Assembly: GCA_019454045.1 (NCBI GenBank)
Contig: SKCR01033651.1
Coordinates: forward strand, 1 to 64,000
DNA length: 64,000 nucleotides
From: Zanthoxylum bungeanum
Lineage: Eukaryota > Streptophyta > Magnoliopsida > Sapindales > Rutaceae
Direction: 5' to 3'
The notes under the pieces are model-generated. The model saw nothing but the letters and a program-made list of their open reading frames with translations. It was not told the origin of the DNA and made no database searches. Of the stretch, positions 1-11,330 are shown piece by piece. Within the stretch, counting starts at the first letter, position 1, and each line of letters starts with the position of its first letter. The position numbers and the translations under genes were made by a program.

Positions 1-179
1 ATACTGTCTCATATCATTCTCCGTCCAGGAACAAGTCATAGGGACCTTTCATCATTTATATATCTAGGTGATCTAATCACAAATGATAAGAGTGCAATCT
101 CCTTTGTCACATAGTTGATTTGTACAACAACACCATGATCTGTACAAATAGTGACGCTATAGGTCATAATTGTCCAACA
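1..179 (-). repeat. Copia A LTR, terminal part, cut by window edge
   Basis: This is the U3 end of a minus-strand Copia LTR. It matches the ends of the LTRs at 7800-7972, 15540-15713 and 59200-59372, including the shared block GTGACGCTATAGGTCATAAT and the terminal CCAACA. The right boundary at 179 adjoins LOG coding sequence, not the purine tract found next to a 3' LTR. It is therefore the outer (5') LTR edge of a minus element or a solo LTR. The left part lies outside the window, so no target-site duplication can be tested. Confidence 0.8.
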
Positions 180-530
180 TCAAGTATGTCTGAACGACTA
201 GTAGAAATGATTAACCATGCTGATGCTTTTATTACTTTGTCAGGTGGCTTTGGTACATTGGAGGAAATTTTTACAGTGTTATCTTGGGCAAACTTAAACA
301 TACACCAGAAACCGCTTGGACTATACAACGTTGAAGGATTTTATGATTTTCTTTGTGTATTTCTTGATGATGCCATGAAAGAACTCCTCTTTACTGCTAG
401 AACTGCTCCGTATCTAATTGACCAAATCTTAGCCTATAAACCACAAATTAATCTTATCATTTCAAAGATAAATTGGTCCAAGGGCGATCGTGGTAAGAGG
501 CGTCGGATTAATCTGGATCTTAACATTTAA
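180..530 (+). pseudogene. LOG-type cytokinin riboside 5'-monophosphate phosphoribohydrolase, C-terminal fragment
   Basis: Family role: LOG enzymes release active cytokinin free bases from riboside monophosphates in the cytosol. The translation has the family hallmarks in order: MSERLVEM (like the MHxRKxEM helix), DAFITLSGGFGTLEE (the PGGxGTxxE phosphate-binding motif, with the first Pro replaced by Ser), the stretch ending KPLGLYNV, and a lysine/arginine-rich tail ending in LDLNI before a TAA stop. Only about the last 115 residues remain; LOG proteins are usually 200-230 residues. The N-terminal half, with the nucleotide-binding start, is absent because a Copia LTR ends at 179. The reading frame is open for the whole fragment with no intron, which would fit one long terminal exon or a processed copy. 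The frame continues upstream into LTR sequence from a TTG at 120, by chance I think. TCAAG at the junction could also be an intron acceptor. Probably non-functional. Confidence 0.75.
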
Positions 531-869
531 CTTTTCATGCAAAATATCTTATAAAAATATTTTGCGTTTTTGTTTTTATTTTGACTAAAAATGTGAAATT
601 GGTGAGAGATAGATGTGTAAGGAGTTCCCACTCATGATACGTATTTCAACCCATTTTCGAAACAAGTTAATTTTTGTTTATTTCCTTTTGAATTATTTAA
701 TTTGTGAATTCTCCATAAAATTGACTAAAATGGATCTTCATATGCTCAGTTGGCAGCTATTATCAACATGCATGGTAACATACAGACATGAGTTTTAATT
801 GAAAAGTTTTTAATATTCAGTGCTTTAGTTTAATTGGAGGAAGCATCTCAAGAAGTGATGGAGTAAAAA
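531..869. other. Unassigned AT-rich sequence after the LOG fragment
   Basis: No gene or known repeat is recognised. It may be LOG 3' flanking sequence or the eroded 5' side of Gypsy E. A 61-codon open frame at 613-798 has no recognisable features. Confidence 0.4.
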
Positions 870-1683
870 AACACACACACGCACACACATCTGATATCCG
901 AGTTATTAAGTCTGTAAGGGTATTTTAACACCTAGTTCCCTAAAGCCAACTGGTTTGGGAGTCACTGGCGCAAAGCTCGCTACATGGATCAAGTATGTTG
1001 CAAAAATATATATATCTGAAGTCTGATTAATTAAGTCTGTAGGGGTGTCTTAACACCTGGTGCCCTAAAGCCAACTGGTTTGGGAGCCACCGACCCAACA
1101 CTCGCTACATAGTTGGAAGATATTGTATATAAATAAAAGAAATTCAAAAATCAAAGAAAAAATTAGAAAAATTATTCCATTGCTACAAAAAGGTGTGAAT
1201 TCTGATAAAACTTTAGGACAAAAATATTACTCTCTTATCAACTGCACTTGTGACTGTTGTGGGCAAAAATGAGTTGTTTAATATTTTGTTGGCTGTGTAT
1301 ATGGAGAATGGTAAATATAATCAGAGAATTTACTTATTCAGTAATATAGAAAAAAAGAAAACAACTAGTGACTTGGAGTAGAAGTTTCACCTGATTAGTC
1401 ACTAACTTCTTTATTATCTTTTCTCTTATCTTTTTGCTTTTATGTGCATTAGTTTCACTACCTTTTTACTTTTGTAAAATGTTTGTGGGTATCATTGCTG
1501 TAAACCCTCACGAGACTACAACTCGTCCACTAGGGACACATAGGGGTTTAAAGGTTTATTGCATATGCTAAATGCAACCGTGATCCCTACGAAAGTGGCT
1601 AAGTTAAATCTTATTTTGAAGCTGTTTATGTTATTTTATTCTGTGTTTTGCTCGAGGACAATCAAAATGTTAGGTTTGGGGTG
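870..1683 (+). mobile_element. Athila-like Gypsy E, 3' internal noncoding region
   Basis: After an AC microsatellite (871-890), two ~90 bp units repeat at about 895-985 and 1020-1110. Each holds TTAAGTCTGTA...AACACCT and GCCAACTGGTTTGGGAG. This wording, and the later block CTCGAGGACAATCAAAATGT followed by TTTGGGGTG, is typical of the region before the 3' LTR in Athila/Calypso-type Gypsy elements. The purine tract AGGTTTGGGGTG ends at 1683, directly before the LTR. No env-like or pol coding sequence remains; the element is 5' truncated near 870. Confidence 0.65.
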
Positions 1684-3755
1684 TGATGAGTGGTAAATGT
1701 ATCACTATTTCTCACTCATTTAACCTAATATTTTGAATAGATTCTTGTGTTTTGTGAATATTTTGATATGTTTTGTGATATTTTGTAGATAAATAAAGTT
1801 TCAGGACTCTATGGAGGTGATTTGAGGCCAACAGTGAAAAACAGACAAAAGGGCAATTTGATAATTTTGCACGTCGCGACACCTAACATGCGCCATGAGA
1901 TACTAATGTGCACTGGGGGAAACGTGTCAGAATCTGAAAATTTTGACTTGTTAACGTGCGCCTGCCACATGTCAACATCACAGTCGATTTGCTAACGTGC
2001 GTCGTGTCATGTGTCATCATCCTATGGTGCCGACAATCACCATCGCTACATGTCGCCATGTGTCATCCCGTGTGTCAGACATGTCATCATCCACATCAGT
2101 AGCAGACCGAGTTAACTAACCACGTCATCATCAGCCAATAACAGCGTGCCATGTGTTGCAATCCTACGGTGCCGACAATCACTTTCACCATGTCATCACC
2201 ACATCATCGTCATGTCATCACCACGTCAGCATAATTATTGAATCAATTATCCACATCACCACATCATCGGATAAGAATCTAAAATAGCCAACCAGAGTAC
2301 AACACGTGTCGCGACGCGTGAAGCCTGCGCGTCGCGACCCGCACAGCCTACTGAAGCCTATAAATTCAGCTCGAGGTTTCAGTTTCAGATGTACCTTCCT
2401 CTCTGAATTCTCTGATGTAAATAGGGAGTTTTATATCTAGTATCTTTTAATTTCAGTTTTATAATTAAATTTTAATTACGTTATGTAATAATAATTTACT
2501 TTCTTTTACTTTTTCAGTTTTTACTATTCAATATGAGGAGGTAACTTTCCCCTACTAGGGTGAAAGGTAAAACTTTAATTACTACTATTTAGATTAATCT
2601 CCCTAATTATAATATATTCACTATTTAAAATTTGACTTAATGAGGATACCGCTATATTGGCCGGTTGGTAATTGATATTAAATTGATTTTAATTTGACTA
2701 AGCAAGGATACCGCCCGGTTGGCCGGTTGGTAATTTACAGCCTATATGGCTGGATTATGGACAAATATTGTTACTGCCTTAATGGCTGGTTGGAATTAAT
2801 TTGACTTAATCAAGTTACCGCCCATATGGCTAGTTGGTAATGTTATCATAAGTTGATATATTATGTTAAGGGATATATCTAAAATTATAGTAGTAAAAGT
2901 AGATCATTTAACCCTAGCAATTTTTTTTGTAATGTTACTTTTCAGTATTTACTTTACCGCATTTACTTTTCAGAATTTTATTTTATGTCTTTTACTTTTA
3001 AGTTTTTACTAGCCTTAGTTATGTGTCGTAACTAAGTTAGTTATCTAGGGTTGTGATGAATTCTAATATCACCGGTTTATAAGGGTTTCTTTTGTAGTTT
3101 GGGTAATTTAAAGGTCTACTTATTAAGTCTAAAGCCTAATGCGTTTTGTTAACTGGCCACTAATAAGATTGATCTGGTAAAACTAAAATAAACTTGACAA
3201 AGGAATTTTAGGTTTCAGCCTTAGACTTAATAACTCACTATCTTCCTTGAGGATAGATAGCCATTTAATATATTTCATTACAAGATAAACATTTACCTGT
3301 CGGGCGGGGGTAACATTTATTGGAACTTAAGCTTAATGAATCCAGGTAATTTGGTTGACATAGACATATGGTTCAATTGGGTTATACTGGGTATTTGCGT
3401 CTGACCCTCGACAGAGGCTTACTTATAATTTCGTGTTCCAGGTTAGTAAACCGATTTATTACACAAACATTAAATAACCACTTCATCTTTTAAAAGATAT
3501 TAGAAAGATTCACAACCCTAGATAGTTTCTTAATATTGAATTTTCTTAAACCTACTTTCGTGCAATTTTATTTACTTATTTTTAAATTTAGAATCATCAC
3601 CATTTCAAATCAATCAATCAACCTGTTAGTTACTAGTAATCATTTGACCTAATAAAATTAATAGATTAGATAATAAGTCCTCGTGTGATCGATATTTTTT
3701 ATACAACTTGAACGATATGTGCGCTTGCGTTATACGCGTGTGATTACGCCGGTCA
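1684..3755 (+). repeat. Gypsy E 3' LTR
   Basis: The LTR starts TGATGAGTGG after a purine tract and ends CGCCGGTCA (TG...CA), about 2.07 kb. It contains CGCG-rich palindromic words (CACGTCGCGAC near 1870; TGTCGCGACGCGTG near 2308) and imperfect tandem units at 2640-2860 built on GGATACCGCC and GGCCGGTTGGTAAT. Its last ~100 bp are the mirror image of the minus LTR that starts at 3818. Confidence 0.75.
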
Positions 3756-3793
3756 GTATCTAACCTCAAAACTAATAGTGAAAGATAAATAAG
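3756..3793 (-). mobile_element. Gypsy D leader remnant (38 bp)
   Basis: In minus-strand sense this short stretch follows the PBS of D. It is all that remains between D's PBS and the end of E's LTR. The simplest reading is that E inserted 38 bp downstream of D's PBS. Confidence 0.55.
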
Positions 3794-3811
3794 TCCCCGA
3801 CAACGGCGCCA
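3794..3811 (-). promoter_or_regulatory. Gypsy D primer binding site (tRNA-Asp type)
   Basis: On the minus strand it reads TGGCGCCGTTGTCGGGGA, the PBS of Athila/Calypso-like Gypsy elements. It lies 6 bp beyond the LTR end at 3818. Confidence 0.8.
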
Positions 3812-3817
3812 AAAACT

Positions 3818-5779
3818 TGACCGGTGTAATCACACGCATATAACGCAAGCGCATATATCGTTCAAGTAGTATAAAAAGTATCGATCCCACGAGGACTTAA
3901 AACCTTTTGTTATCAATTTATGAAGTTAAATGTTTACAAGTATCTAATGGATTGATTGGTTGATTGAGTGGTGACTTTAAAATTAAAACAAGTAAATAAA
4001 TTGCGTGAAAGTAGATTGAAGAAAATTCAAATTTATAAAACTATCCAGGGTTGTGAATCATTCCAATATCTTTTCAAAAGATGAAGTGGTTATTTTACGT
4101 TTGTATAATATATTGGTTTATTAATCTGGAACACGAAATTATGTAAAAGCCTCTTCCGATGGTCAAATATAAATACCCAGTATAACTCAATTAATCATAT
4201 TCATATGTTAACCAAATTATCTGAATTCATTAAGATTAAGTTCCAATTATGGCTACCCCCGCCAGACAGGTATATTTCTATCCTGTAAGGAAATCTATTA
4301 AAGGGTTATCTATCCTTAAGGAAGATCGTGGGCTATTGAGTCTAAGGTCTTTAACCTAAAATCTCTTTTTCCAAATTCATTTTAAGTTTACCAGTACAAT
4401 TTTATTAATAGCCAGTTAACAAAAAGCATTAGGATTAAGGCTCAATAAATAAATCTTTATATTACCCAAATAGTAATTTAACCCCTATAAAACGGTGATA
4501 TTGGATTTCATCACAACCCCAGATAAATGGTTTAGTTACGACACATATTTACGGGTAGTAAAAACTTTAATAAAAGAAAAGACATAAAGTAAATGCTGGA
4601 AAATAAATTACTGGAAAGTAAATGCTGAAAGTAAATAAAGTAAAAGTACAATAAAGAAAATGTTGAGGTAAAATGATCCACTTTTATTACTACTATTTTA
4701 GATATCTCCATTAATATAATATATTAACTTTGCATGATAATTACCAACCAGCCATATAGGCGGTATCATGATTAAGTCAAATTAATAATTAATTAGCAAC
4801 CGACCAACAAGGCGGTATCCATTCTTAGTCATGTTAAAAAAAAATTATAATTAATTACCAACCGACCAAGATAGGGGTATCCTTGTTAAGTCATATTTTA
4901 AATAGTTATTATATTATAATTATGGAAGATTAATCTAAATAGCAATAATAAAAGCTTTACCTTCTACCCAGCAATGGGGAGTTACCTTGCTTGAAAAGTA
5001 AAAACTGAAAAAGTAAAGAAAGAAAAGTACTGTGCGTAAAAGTAAATTACAGAAAGTAAAAATCGAAAAGTAGAGAAAAGAAAGTGCGGAAGCTTAAATT
5101 AATTACCGAAAGCTGTAAATAAACAGACAAGATACAATCTTCTTAGTTATTCTTAAGGAATTTCAAAGAAGAAAATATGCATTTACAAATGAAATGGCTT
5201 GGTATTTATAGGCAAAATTTTGCCTCCACCAAATCCATTATTAAATGCTCCACCAAATCCATTAGTAATTGCTCCACTAATTACTCCACTAATTGCTCCA
5301 CCAAATCCATTATTAATTGATAGCATGTTTGGTGGGAGCTTGACTATTTTTATTTTTTATTTTTTATTTTTTTATTTTTTTGCTTTGAAAATGACTTTAA
5401 TAATTACACATATAACACTTCCAGATGTTTCATCAATTTCGATCATGAAATCTTTAGAATTCGGGAACTTGAATCAGCTCAATCCAATATCGGAGTAAAA
5501 CGTTATGCCCAAAATATGACAGTTGCGCAAAATTGGAATTTCTGAAACTGCACTTCGTTAGAACGCCCTTTCAAGTTTCCAATCTCCAAAATTAATATGT
5601 CAAGTCCAATTTTTGCCATTATTTTACCCAGTTTTCGTCCTAAATTATTTTATTGAGTCCCAATATTATTTTATCTACAAAATAAACTAAAACACATCAA
5701 AACGTTCATCAAACCTGAGAAATTAAACAAAATATTATGTAAAAGGGGCGGTAAATATTGATATATTTTCCGCTCATCA
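3818..5779 (-). repeat. Gypsy D 5' LTR
   Basis: In minus sense the LTR starts TGATGAGCGG at 5779 and ends CCGGTCA at 3818, next to the PBS; about 1.96 kb. It is related to the E LTR: same ends, the same TACCGCC/GGTTGGTAA repeats at about 4740-4910, and similar A/T-rich TAAAGTAAAAGT runs. The CGCG-rich block of E is absent. A short tandem repeat of about 24 bp (CCACCAAATCCATTATTAAT) lies at 5225-5330 and opens a chance reading frame. Confidence 0.75.
5225..5330. repeat. ~24 bp tandem repeat inside Gypsy D LTR
   Basis: About four imperfect copies of GCTCCACCAAATCCATTA. Because the unit is a multiple of three it yields a periodic proline-rich frame (5199-5498) that I do not consider a gene. Confidence 0.6.
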
Positions 5780-5848
5780 AGTGTTGTGAGGAAATTTAAA
5801 GTTGTGTCAGTGGTTCAGCCTAATGACCTAGTAGTTGTGGGTTTGCAG
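5780..5848 (+). mobile_element. Gypsy C gag, left piece split off by Copia B
   Basis: Sixty-nine bases between the D LTR and Copia B. The last five, TGCAG, are repeated right of Copia B at 15714. Without Copia B the reading frame runs on into the gag sequence from 15719. The 5' LTR of C is not in the window; D interrupts it here. Confidence 0.55.
5844..5848. repeat. Target-site duplication of Copia B, left copy (TGCAG)
   Basis: Identical to 15714-15718 across the whole 9.9 kb element, so both ends of Copia B are original. Confidence 0.85.
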
Positions 5849-7972
5849 TGTAGAGTTTCAATCAAGTCCCAAGATCATAAATCATGCATAAAAACGAGTG
5901 AATACATGTCAAAGGAGGTGCGGAATAAACTCACATTGATCGGTTGGATGCTACGAAGACCAAAAACGCACTGCATGTCTCTGCTTGGCAGTGAGCTGCA
6001 CACAGGTGGACTGCTCGGCGTTGGTGGTGGTGGTCTCCTCCATGTTCAGCCATTGATGACCTCCATTGAAGCTCCAAGCTTCAAGCTTTTCCATGCTCAT
6101 GAAGACACTTCCCTATCACCTTGGTATGCCTCCTAGAGTGTGCTAGCACTTGATTTTGCAACTAAAATCGTCACCTTCATCTCACTGCTTCTCGTTTTCA
6201 ATCGGCAAAAACCAGAAGAAAAGAATGGCTCAAAGCCGTATGTGAGAAGGAGGGAAAAAAGAGGGAGAGGAAGAGATGTGTAAAAGAGAAGAGTGGAGAG
6301 AGAGAGAAAAAGAAATGTAATTAGGTTTTTATATTTTCTAAAATTAATTAAAAACCATTTACATTTCTTTTAACTTTCCATTTACCAAAAGTCAAAAAAG
6401 TAAAAGCAAAAGTTGCTTTTTCAACTTCTACATCAATCACTCAAATCAAGTGACAACATGTCACATCACTGAAAGTGACATTTGATTTGACGCTTGATGT
6501 GACTTGCTATTTGACGCACGATTTGACTTGCGTGCCGGACTCGAATTCGAAATGTGAATGCGCTCGCAAATAATCCCGGGCTCGGGTTCGTTAATTCCAA
6601 ATTAACGAATTTTCCGTCCCGTCGTAATTAAATGATTACGCCTAGCGAAATCACTATTCACGTCGCTAACGAATTAATTCTAAATTAATTAGTTCGCCCG
6701 AATTAAAATCCAATTTTAATTCCGCGTCGAAATCCAGTTTCGATTAATATATCGAATATATTAATTTTATCGATTAATTCCAAATTAATCGTTCTCTCTC
6801 TTTAACGATATTTTATCCGAGATAAAATATCTCCGTAATTAATCCCAGATTAATTTTCTCTCTCATCGAATTAATCCCAGATTAATTTTCTCTCTCTTCC
6901 AATTAATCCCAGATTAATTAAAGTGCGAGTCATACGTCATCGGTGAATCTTCAGGAACCGACCCATGAGATCTCCGGATATGTTGGCAGTAAATACGGTC
7001 GTCGGACTATCCGAACACGTAAGTATCGCGTACTACGTTTATACCGATTTAGAAGACAAGGTTGGCCTCTAGCAAAGCGCCATGCCTACCCAATTCTCCA
7101 GAAATATTCTTACAGGAATATATAGATCTGTATCAAGCGTAGTATACCGTAGTATTGTGTATATCGGCCCAGTATCGGATAGTCACATGCTAGGGCTGGG
7201 GCTGGATAAGTGTCTGCCCCGTCCGAAGCACATGTCGGATGTCTGGTAACTAGTCTCTATAATCGGATATACATGACCTTGTCATAATATCTCGATGGCC
7301 GGCCAGCACTTAAGAGCACTAATACCGTATCCTGCGTGACATCATCTCCACTATAACTGAAGTGATACTTCCGTCTCGACATCACACCCAATACACTACG
7401 ACTCTCTGATAAACCAAGAAGCGGTGTACGCAGAGCCGGTTAAAGCCCTGTACCACCAAGACCAAAGTCTACCGATTATCGCAAGTATTAGCGATGCAAG
7501 TCTCAGGTTAAGACTATACACACCTACCTTGATTTCGGCCTCCCATAGACACATAGTCATAATACCAATGGGATTCCGAGGGGTCTATCCAGAGCGAAGC
7601 TGTTTCCCGTACCATCGGTGAAACACGACCTCATATCGCACTTGCATAAGTATCCAATACTTAAATATATGAGAACTATGCCGGTGTGCCCTCACAACGC
7701 GCACAAGTGCAATACTAGCCTATTCCGCATTATCGATGTCCTGTCTCGATAATACTCCGGCTAGGGATATTTAATGATTAATCCTTCGTGGACTGATACT
7801 GTCTCATATCATCTCAATCCAGGAACTAATCATATGGACCTCTCTTCATTTATACATATATGGTGATCTAATCACAAATGATGAGAGTGCAATTTCCTTG
7901 TCACATAGTTAATTTGTACAACAACACCGTGATCTGTACAAATAGTGACGCTATGGGTCATATTATCCAACA
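5849..7972 (-). repeat. Copia B 3' LTR (left, 2,124 bp)
   Basis: It begins TGTAGAGTTT and ends ATTATCCAACA, next to the purine tract. It holds the full array of spaced inverted repeats at 6587-6919. Chance frames at 5786-6136 and 7424-7621 recur in the other LTR and are not genes. Confidence 0.85.
6587..6919. repeat. Array of ten short inverted repeats with 3-base spacers
   Basis: Arm/spacer/arm positions: 6587-6596/CCA/6600-6609 (arm TTCGTTAATT); 6671-6679/CTA/6683-6691; 6700-6709/CCA/6713-6722 (GAATTAAAAT); 6727-6733/CCA/6737-6743; 6743-6752/CGA/6756-6765 (ATTAATATAT); 6771-6779/CCA/6783-6791 (CGATTAATT); 6807-6817/CGA/6821-6831 (GATATTTTATC); 6837-6844, 6869-6876 and 6901-6908, each CCA then GATTAATT. 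Most are perfect. In the sense of the element the spacers read TGG, TAG or TCG. CGTAAT at 6623-6628 pairs with 6635-6640 over a 6-base loop. The same array occurs in the LTRs of F, H, I and J. Confidence 0.8.
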
Positions 7973-7985
7973 ATCTCCCACTTGG
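7973..7985 (-). promoter_or_regulatory. Copia B polypurine tract
   Basis: Minus-strand CCAAGTGGGAGAT directly before the 3' LTR; the same sequence primes plus-strand synthesis in Copia H, I and J. Confidence 0.8.
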
Positions 7986-10900
7986 CACATAGCCAGTCAC
8001 TCGAGTGTCTAACACCCGAACTATGTACGGTTCGCTCAAATTGCTAAGGAAAGGGTTTCGTCAGCGGATTTGCGTAATTATCTTTTGACGCGATTTATAC
8101 GATCATCACATCGCCACGATGTATGATCCGAACGAATCAGATAAATATAGAAGTATATATCTGGATCGTCGATGAGACCTTTAATTCCTTAGCCTGTGCT
8201 GACGCTTACCTCAGCTGCTAAAAGAACTATATCTAATCTAATTAGATTTATTATCGATCCAAATGGCTTCTATTGCTGCCTCAGCTGCAGCAATAATCCG
8301 CATTTGTTGTTAATTCGGTAACACTTATCTTGCTCGGAATATTTCCAGCTTACTGTCCCATTATTCAAACTTTATAGTACCGCAGTATTTACCGGTTTGG
8401 AAACTTGCAGCAGTGATCCTAGTCACTTCAAGTTCTCCTACTCCATAATTTAAGAAAGCATCTTTAGTTCTCTAAGATACTAATAGATGTCCTTAACTTC
8501 AATCCAATGACTATCACTTGGATTGTCCTGATTGTGACTCCATATGCTCAAAGCGCATGAGACACCATATCAAGTACATTTTAAATGTACAATTTCCCAG
8601 AGAGTGTTAACAACTCCAAATCTATCCCAGTAGATCTTTATTCCTTGAATAAAGGTTGTTACTCCCCATAATTCTACGGAGAATTTCTTATGAAAGCCAA
8701 GCTTTCACCGATTGCTTTATGGGAATTTCATTTCCAAGAAATGACATATTATCGTTATTTTATATGACATTCATGTCAGTGCACTCCCACTAACCCTTTT
8801 ATATAGACAAGAATCATTTCGTTTTGAATTAAATCATACTCCATTATGATTACATCAAAACGATAATTCCTAGAACCTATGCTTGCTTCAATCCAAACAT
8901 GGATCGAATAACCTGCAAACCTTGTTTGCTTGTTATGGTACGATAAAATCGACAAGATGTTATAAACATCCTCCGAAAGGTTTCCTTTTCAGGAAAGCGA
9001 TTTTCCGTTAAGCTGTCATATTTCATAAATGAAATACATAGCTTTAGCAAGCATTATCCAAATGGATTTACAATGGCAACAAGTAAAAGGTTTCGTCGGA
9101 ATCAACACAATGTGATAACTCTACCTTTTCTTTACAAGCCTAGCTTATTACGTTGGTATGTTGCCTTCCATGTATGTCTTCCTTGAAGACTTATAAAGTA
9201 CCAATAGGCACAATGCCTTATGGTACATCAACTAGTATCCAAACTTGTTGATATACATGGAATCCATTTTGGACTCATGAGACTTTGTCATAATAGGGAG
9301 TCGATACCTTGTATCACTATCTCATACGTAATCAGTTGGTGTACCTTAAAAGATTAACATCTTTATAAGGTGAGATCAGAAACCCATACCCCAGGTTGTT
9401 TTCTGACTCTCTCTGATCTACGCGGTTCTTGTGTACTCGAAGATTAATGGTATAGATTCATCATAGATGAACTATTTGTGTTCCATTAAGGATTTCGTGC
9501 CTTGAACAGTATTACTCCGATTTTCATCGAGTATCACTATCCTCCCACTGACCACTGCATATCGGTATTCCTCTCGGGAAAAACCGCATGGTGAGCAACA
9601 ATCACATTGTTCTCATGTGAGATTTATAAGTACTATACTTATGGTTTCCTTTAGGATAACCGATATTGGCACTTATCCAATTTGGGTCCTTAGTTTGGTA
9701 TCATCCAAACGTTATGCCTGGCATACCCAAATTATCAGGAATGAGAAACCCGGTTTCTTTCCCGTTCATATCCTATATGTAATCTGTCAAACAGATTATC
9801 ATGGAACCTTATTCTAAATAAGTTATTGCACTGTTAAAACTTATCCGTTGAAGGAAATAGTAGCTCAGAGCGACTCATGATTAGCCTTATCATGTCTAAC
9901 ATGATTCGGTTAATCCGTTCGGAAACACCGACACTTTGACGTGTTCCGTGAGGAGTCCTCATTTGAAAGAATACTATACTCTTTCAAGTATATAAGAAAC
10001 TTATTACTTAAGTATTTTCCATTACGGTCTTACCGTGACGGTATAATACTATAGCCGATCTGTTTGTCTATTTCATGTCGAAACTCTAAAAGTTTCTGAT
10101 TTGTGTTCTTCAAAAGAAACACATAACCATAACGTGACGCCACATCTGTTAAGGTCACAAAATATTCATGTTCACATCTAGCCTAGCTAGATATGGGCCC
10201 ACTAACTTCACCATGAATAGGGCTAACAGATCGGTGGCTCTTACACTATTACCAAGTAAACAGTGTTTTAGGTACTTTACCTAACAAACTAGATTCGTAG
10301 ACTTTATTTGAATAGTCAAATCAGTCCTACTACCCACTCTTCAAAAGTGTGGATATACGAGTCTCGTTAAATTGTGTCCTAGACAAAAATGCCACAAATA
10401 AGTCTATTGATCAAATCAATTTGAGCTATTTATTTGTCATTTTATATGTTTGAGATTTTATTTATATTCAAAATATAAATTCTGTTATTTACATCTAATG
10501 TATTTATCTCAGTATCATCTTTATATAATAAAACACTTTAGTGTTCTATAATATAAAGGTTTATCCGCAATGGTTAAACACTGATATAGAGATAATGTCT
10601 CTAGTCAAACTAGTTACACTATAACAGTTCCTAATTTAAGTACACACCCGAAGGGTAGTTCCTAAACTTAGGTATCTACGGTCGAAACAGCGACTTTCGT
10701 CCCGTTTCTGATTCGCAGAGCAATCTCAGCTTGAAGTCAGTATCCTGCTCAAAGCAGATTCTGAACATCAATACATATATTTTATGTACCACACTAAGTA
10801 TTTAAAATCTAATTTCAATACTAGCTGTGAACATAACTAAGACAAACATTTTCAAAGTAAGAGCCTTGCCCTTTCTTTAATTCCTTCGTATCTGCCATAT

Positions 10901-11330
10901 CCAAATGGTAGTCACTTTGGGATATGTCTATTATCCTTTTCAATATTTCAGAAACCTTAGGCCAAGCCTTGGGTTTTTAGAATATCGAAACGATTTGCAC
11001 CTCGTGCTACATGCCCAAATTGCAAACTTTGACTTTATCTCATCTAGAATAGTCAATTAATTCTCCAAGAATTATAAATTGCATTTTAATACTTCTTAAA
11101 TCTAAAATTAGATTTATGACAAGTATATTAAATTAAGCATTAAAGTCATCATCACATAAATCTTCCAAAGATTTTATGCTCTACTTATTTTGCTTAATTT
11201 TGGGCTTAAGGTATAATAAGTTATTTTATCAAATAAGGTAACCTATTATTTATTCCCAATTTGAAAATTAAATTATTAAAATATTTTAATCCCAGATTAT
11301 ATTTTAAATATCCAACTTTTCAATTTTATC
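7986..11330 (-). pseudogene. Copia B gag-pol remnant
   Basis: Aligning by eye to Copia I, remnants run in the expected minus-strand order: RNase H near 8220-8450 (the GCCTCAGCTGCAGC and TTCCAGCTTACTG blocks), RT near 8450-9450 (AAAGCCAAGCTTTCACCGAT block), integrase near 9600-10700, and a trace of the gag C-terminal region near 10850-11000. Many small deletions and one ~200 bp deletion in RT break the frame throughout. The site that encodes YVDD in Copia I is not recognisable near 8745-8770. Most of gag is missing between 11000 and 11330. No product can be made. Confidence 0.65.

Noticed and set aside
613..798. 61-codon ORF after the LOG fragment
   Set aside because: AT-rich, no recognisable motif, no neighbouring coding signal.
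5786..6136. 116-codon ORF, with a close match at 13937-14302
   Set aside because: It runs from gag C into the LTR of Copia B; the similar ORF is the same stretch of the other LTR. No domain is seen.
7424..7621. 65-codon ORF repeated without change at 15165-15362
   Set aside because: Both are the same part of the two Copia B LTRs; identity reflects LTR identity, not coding selection.
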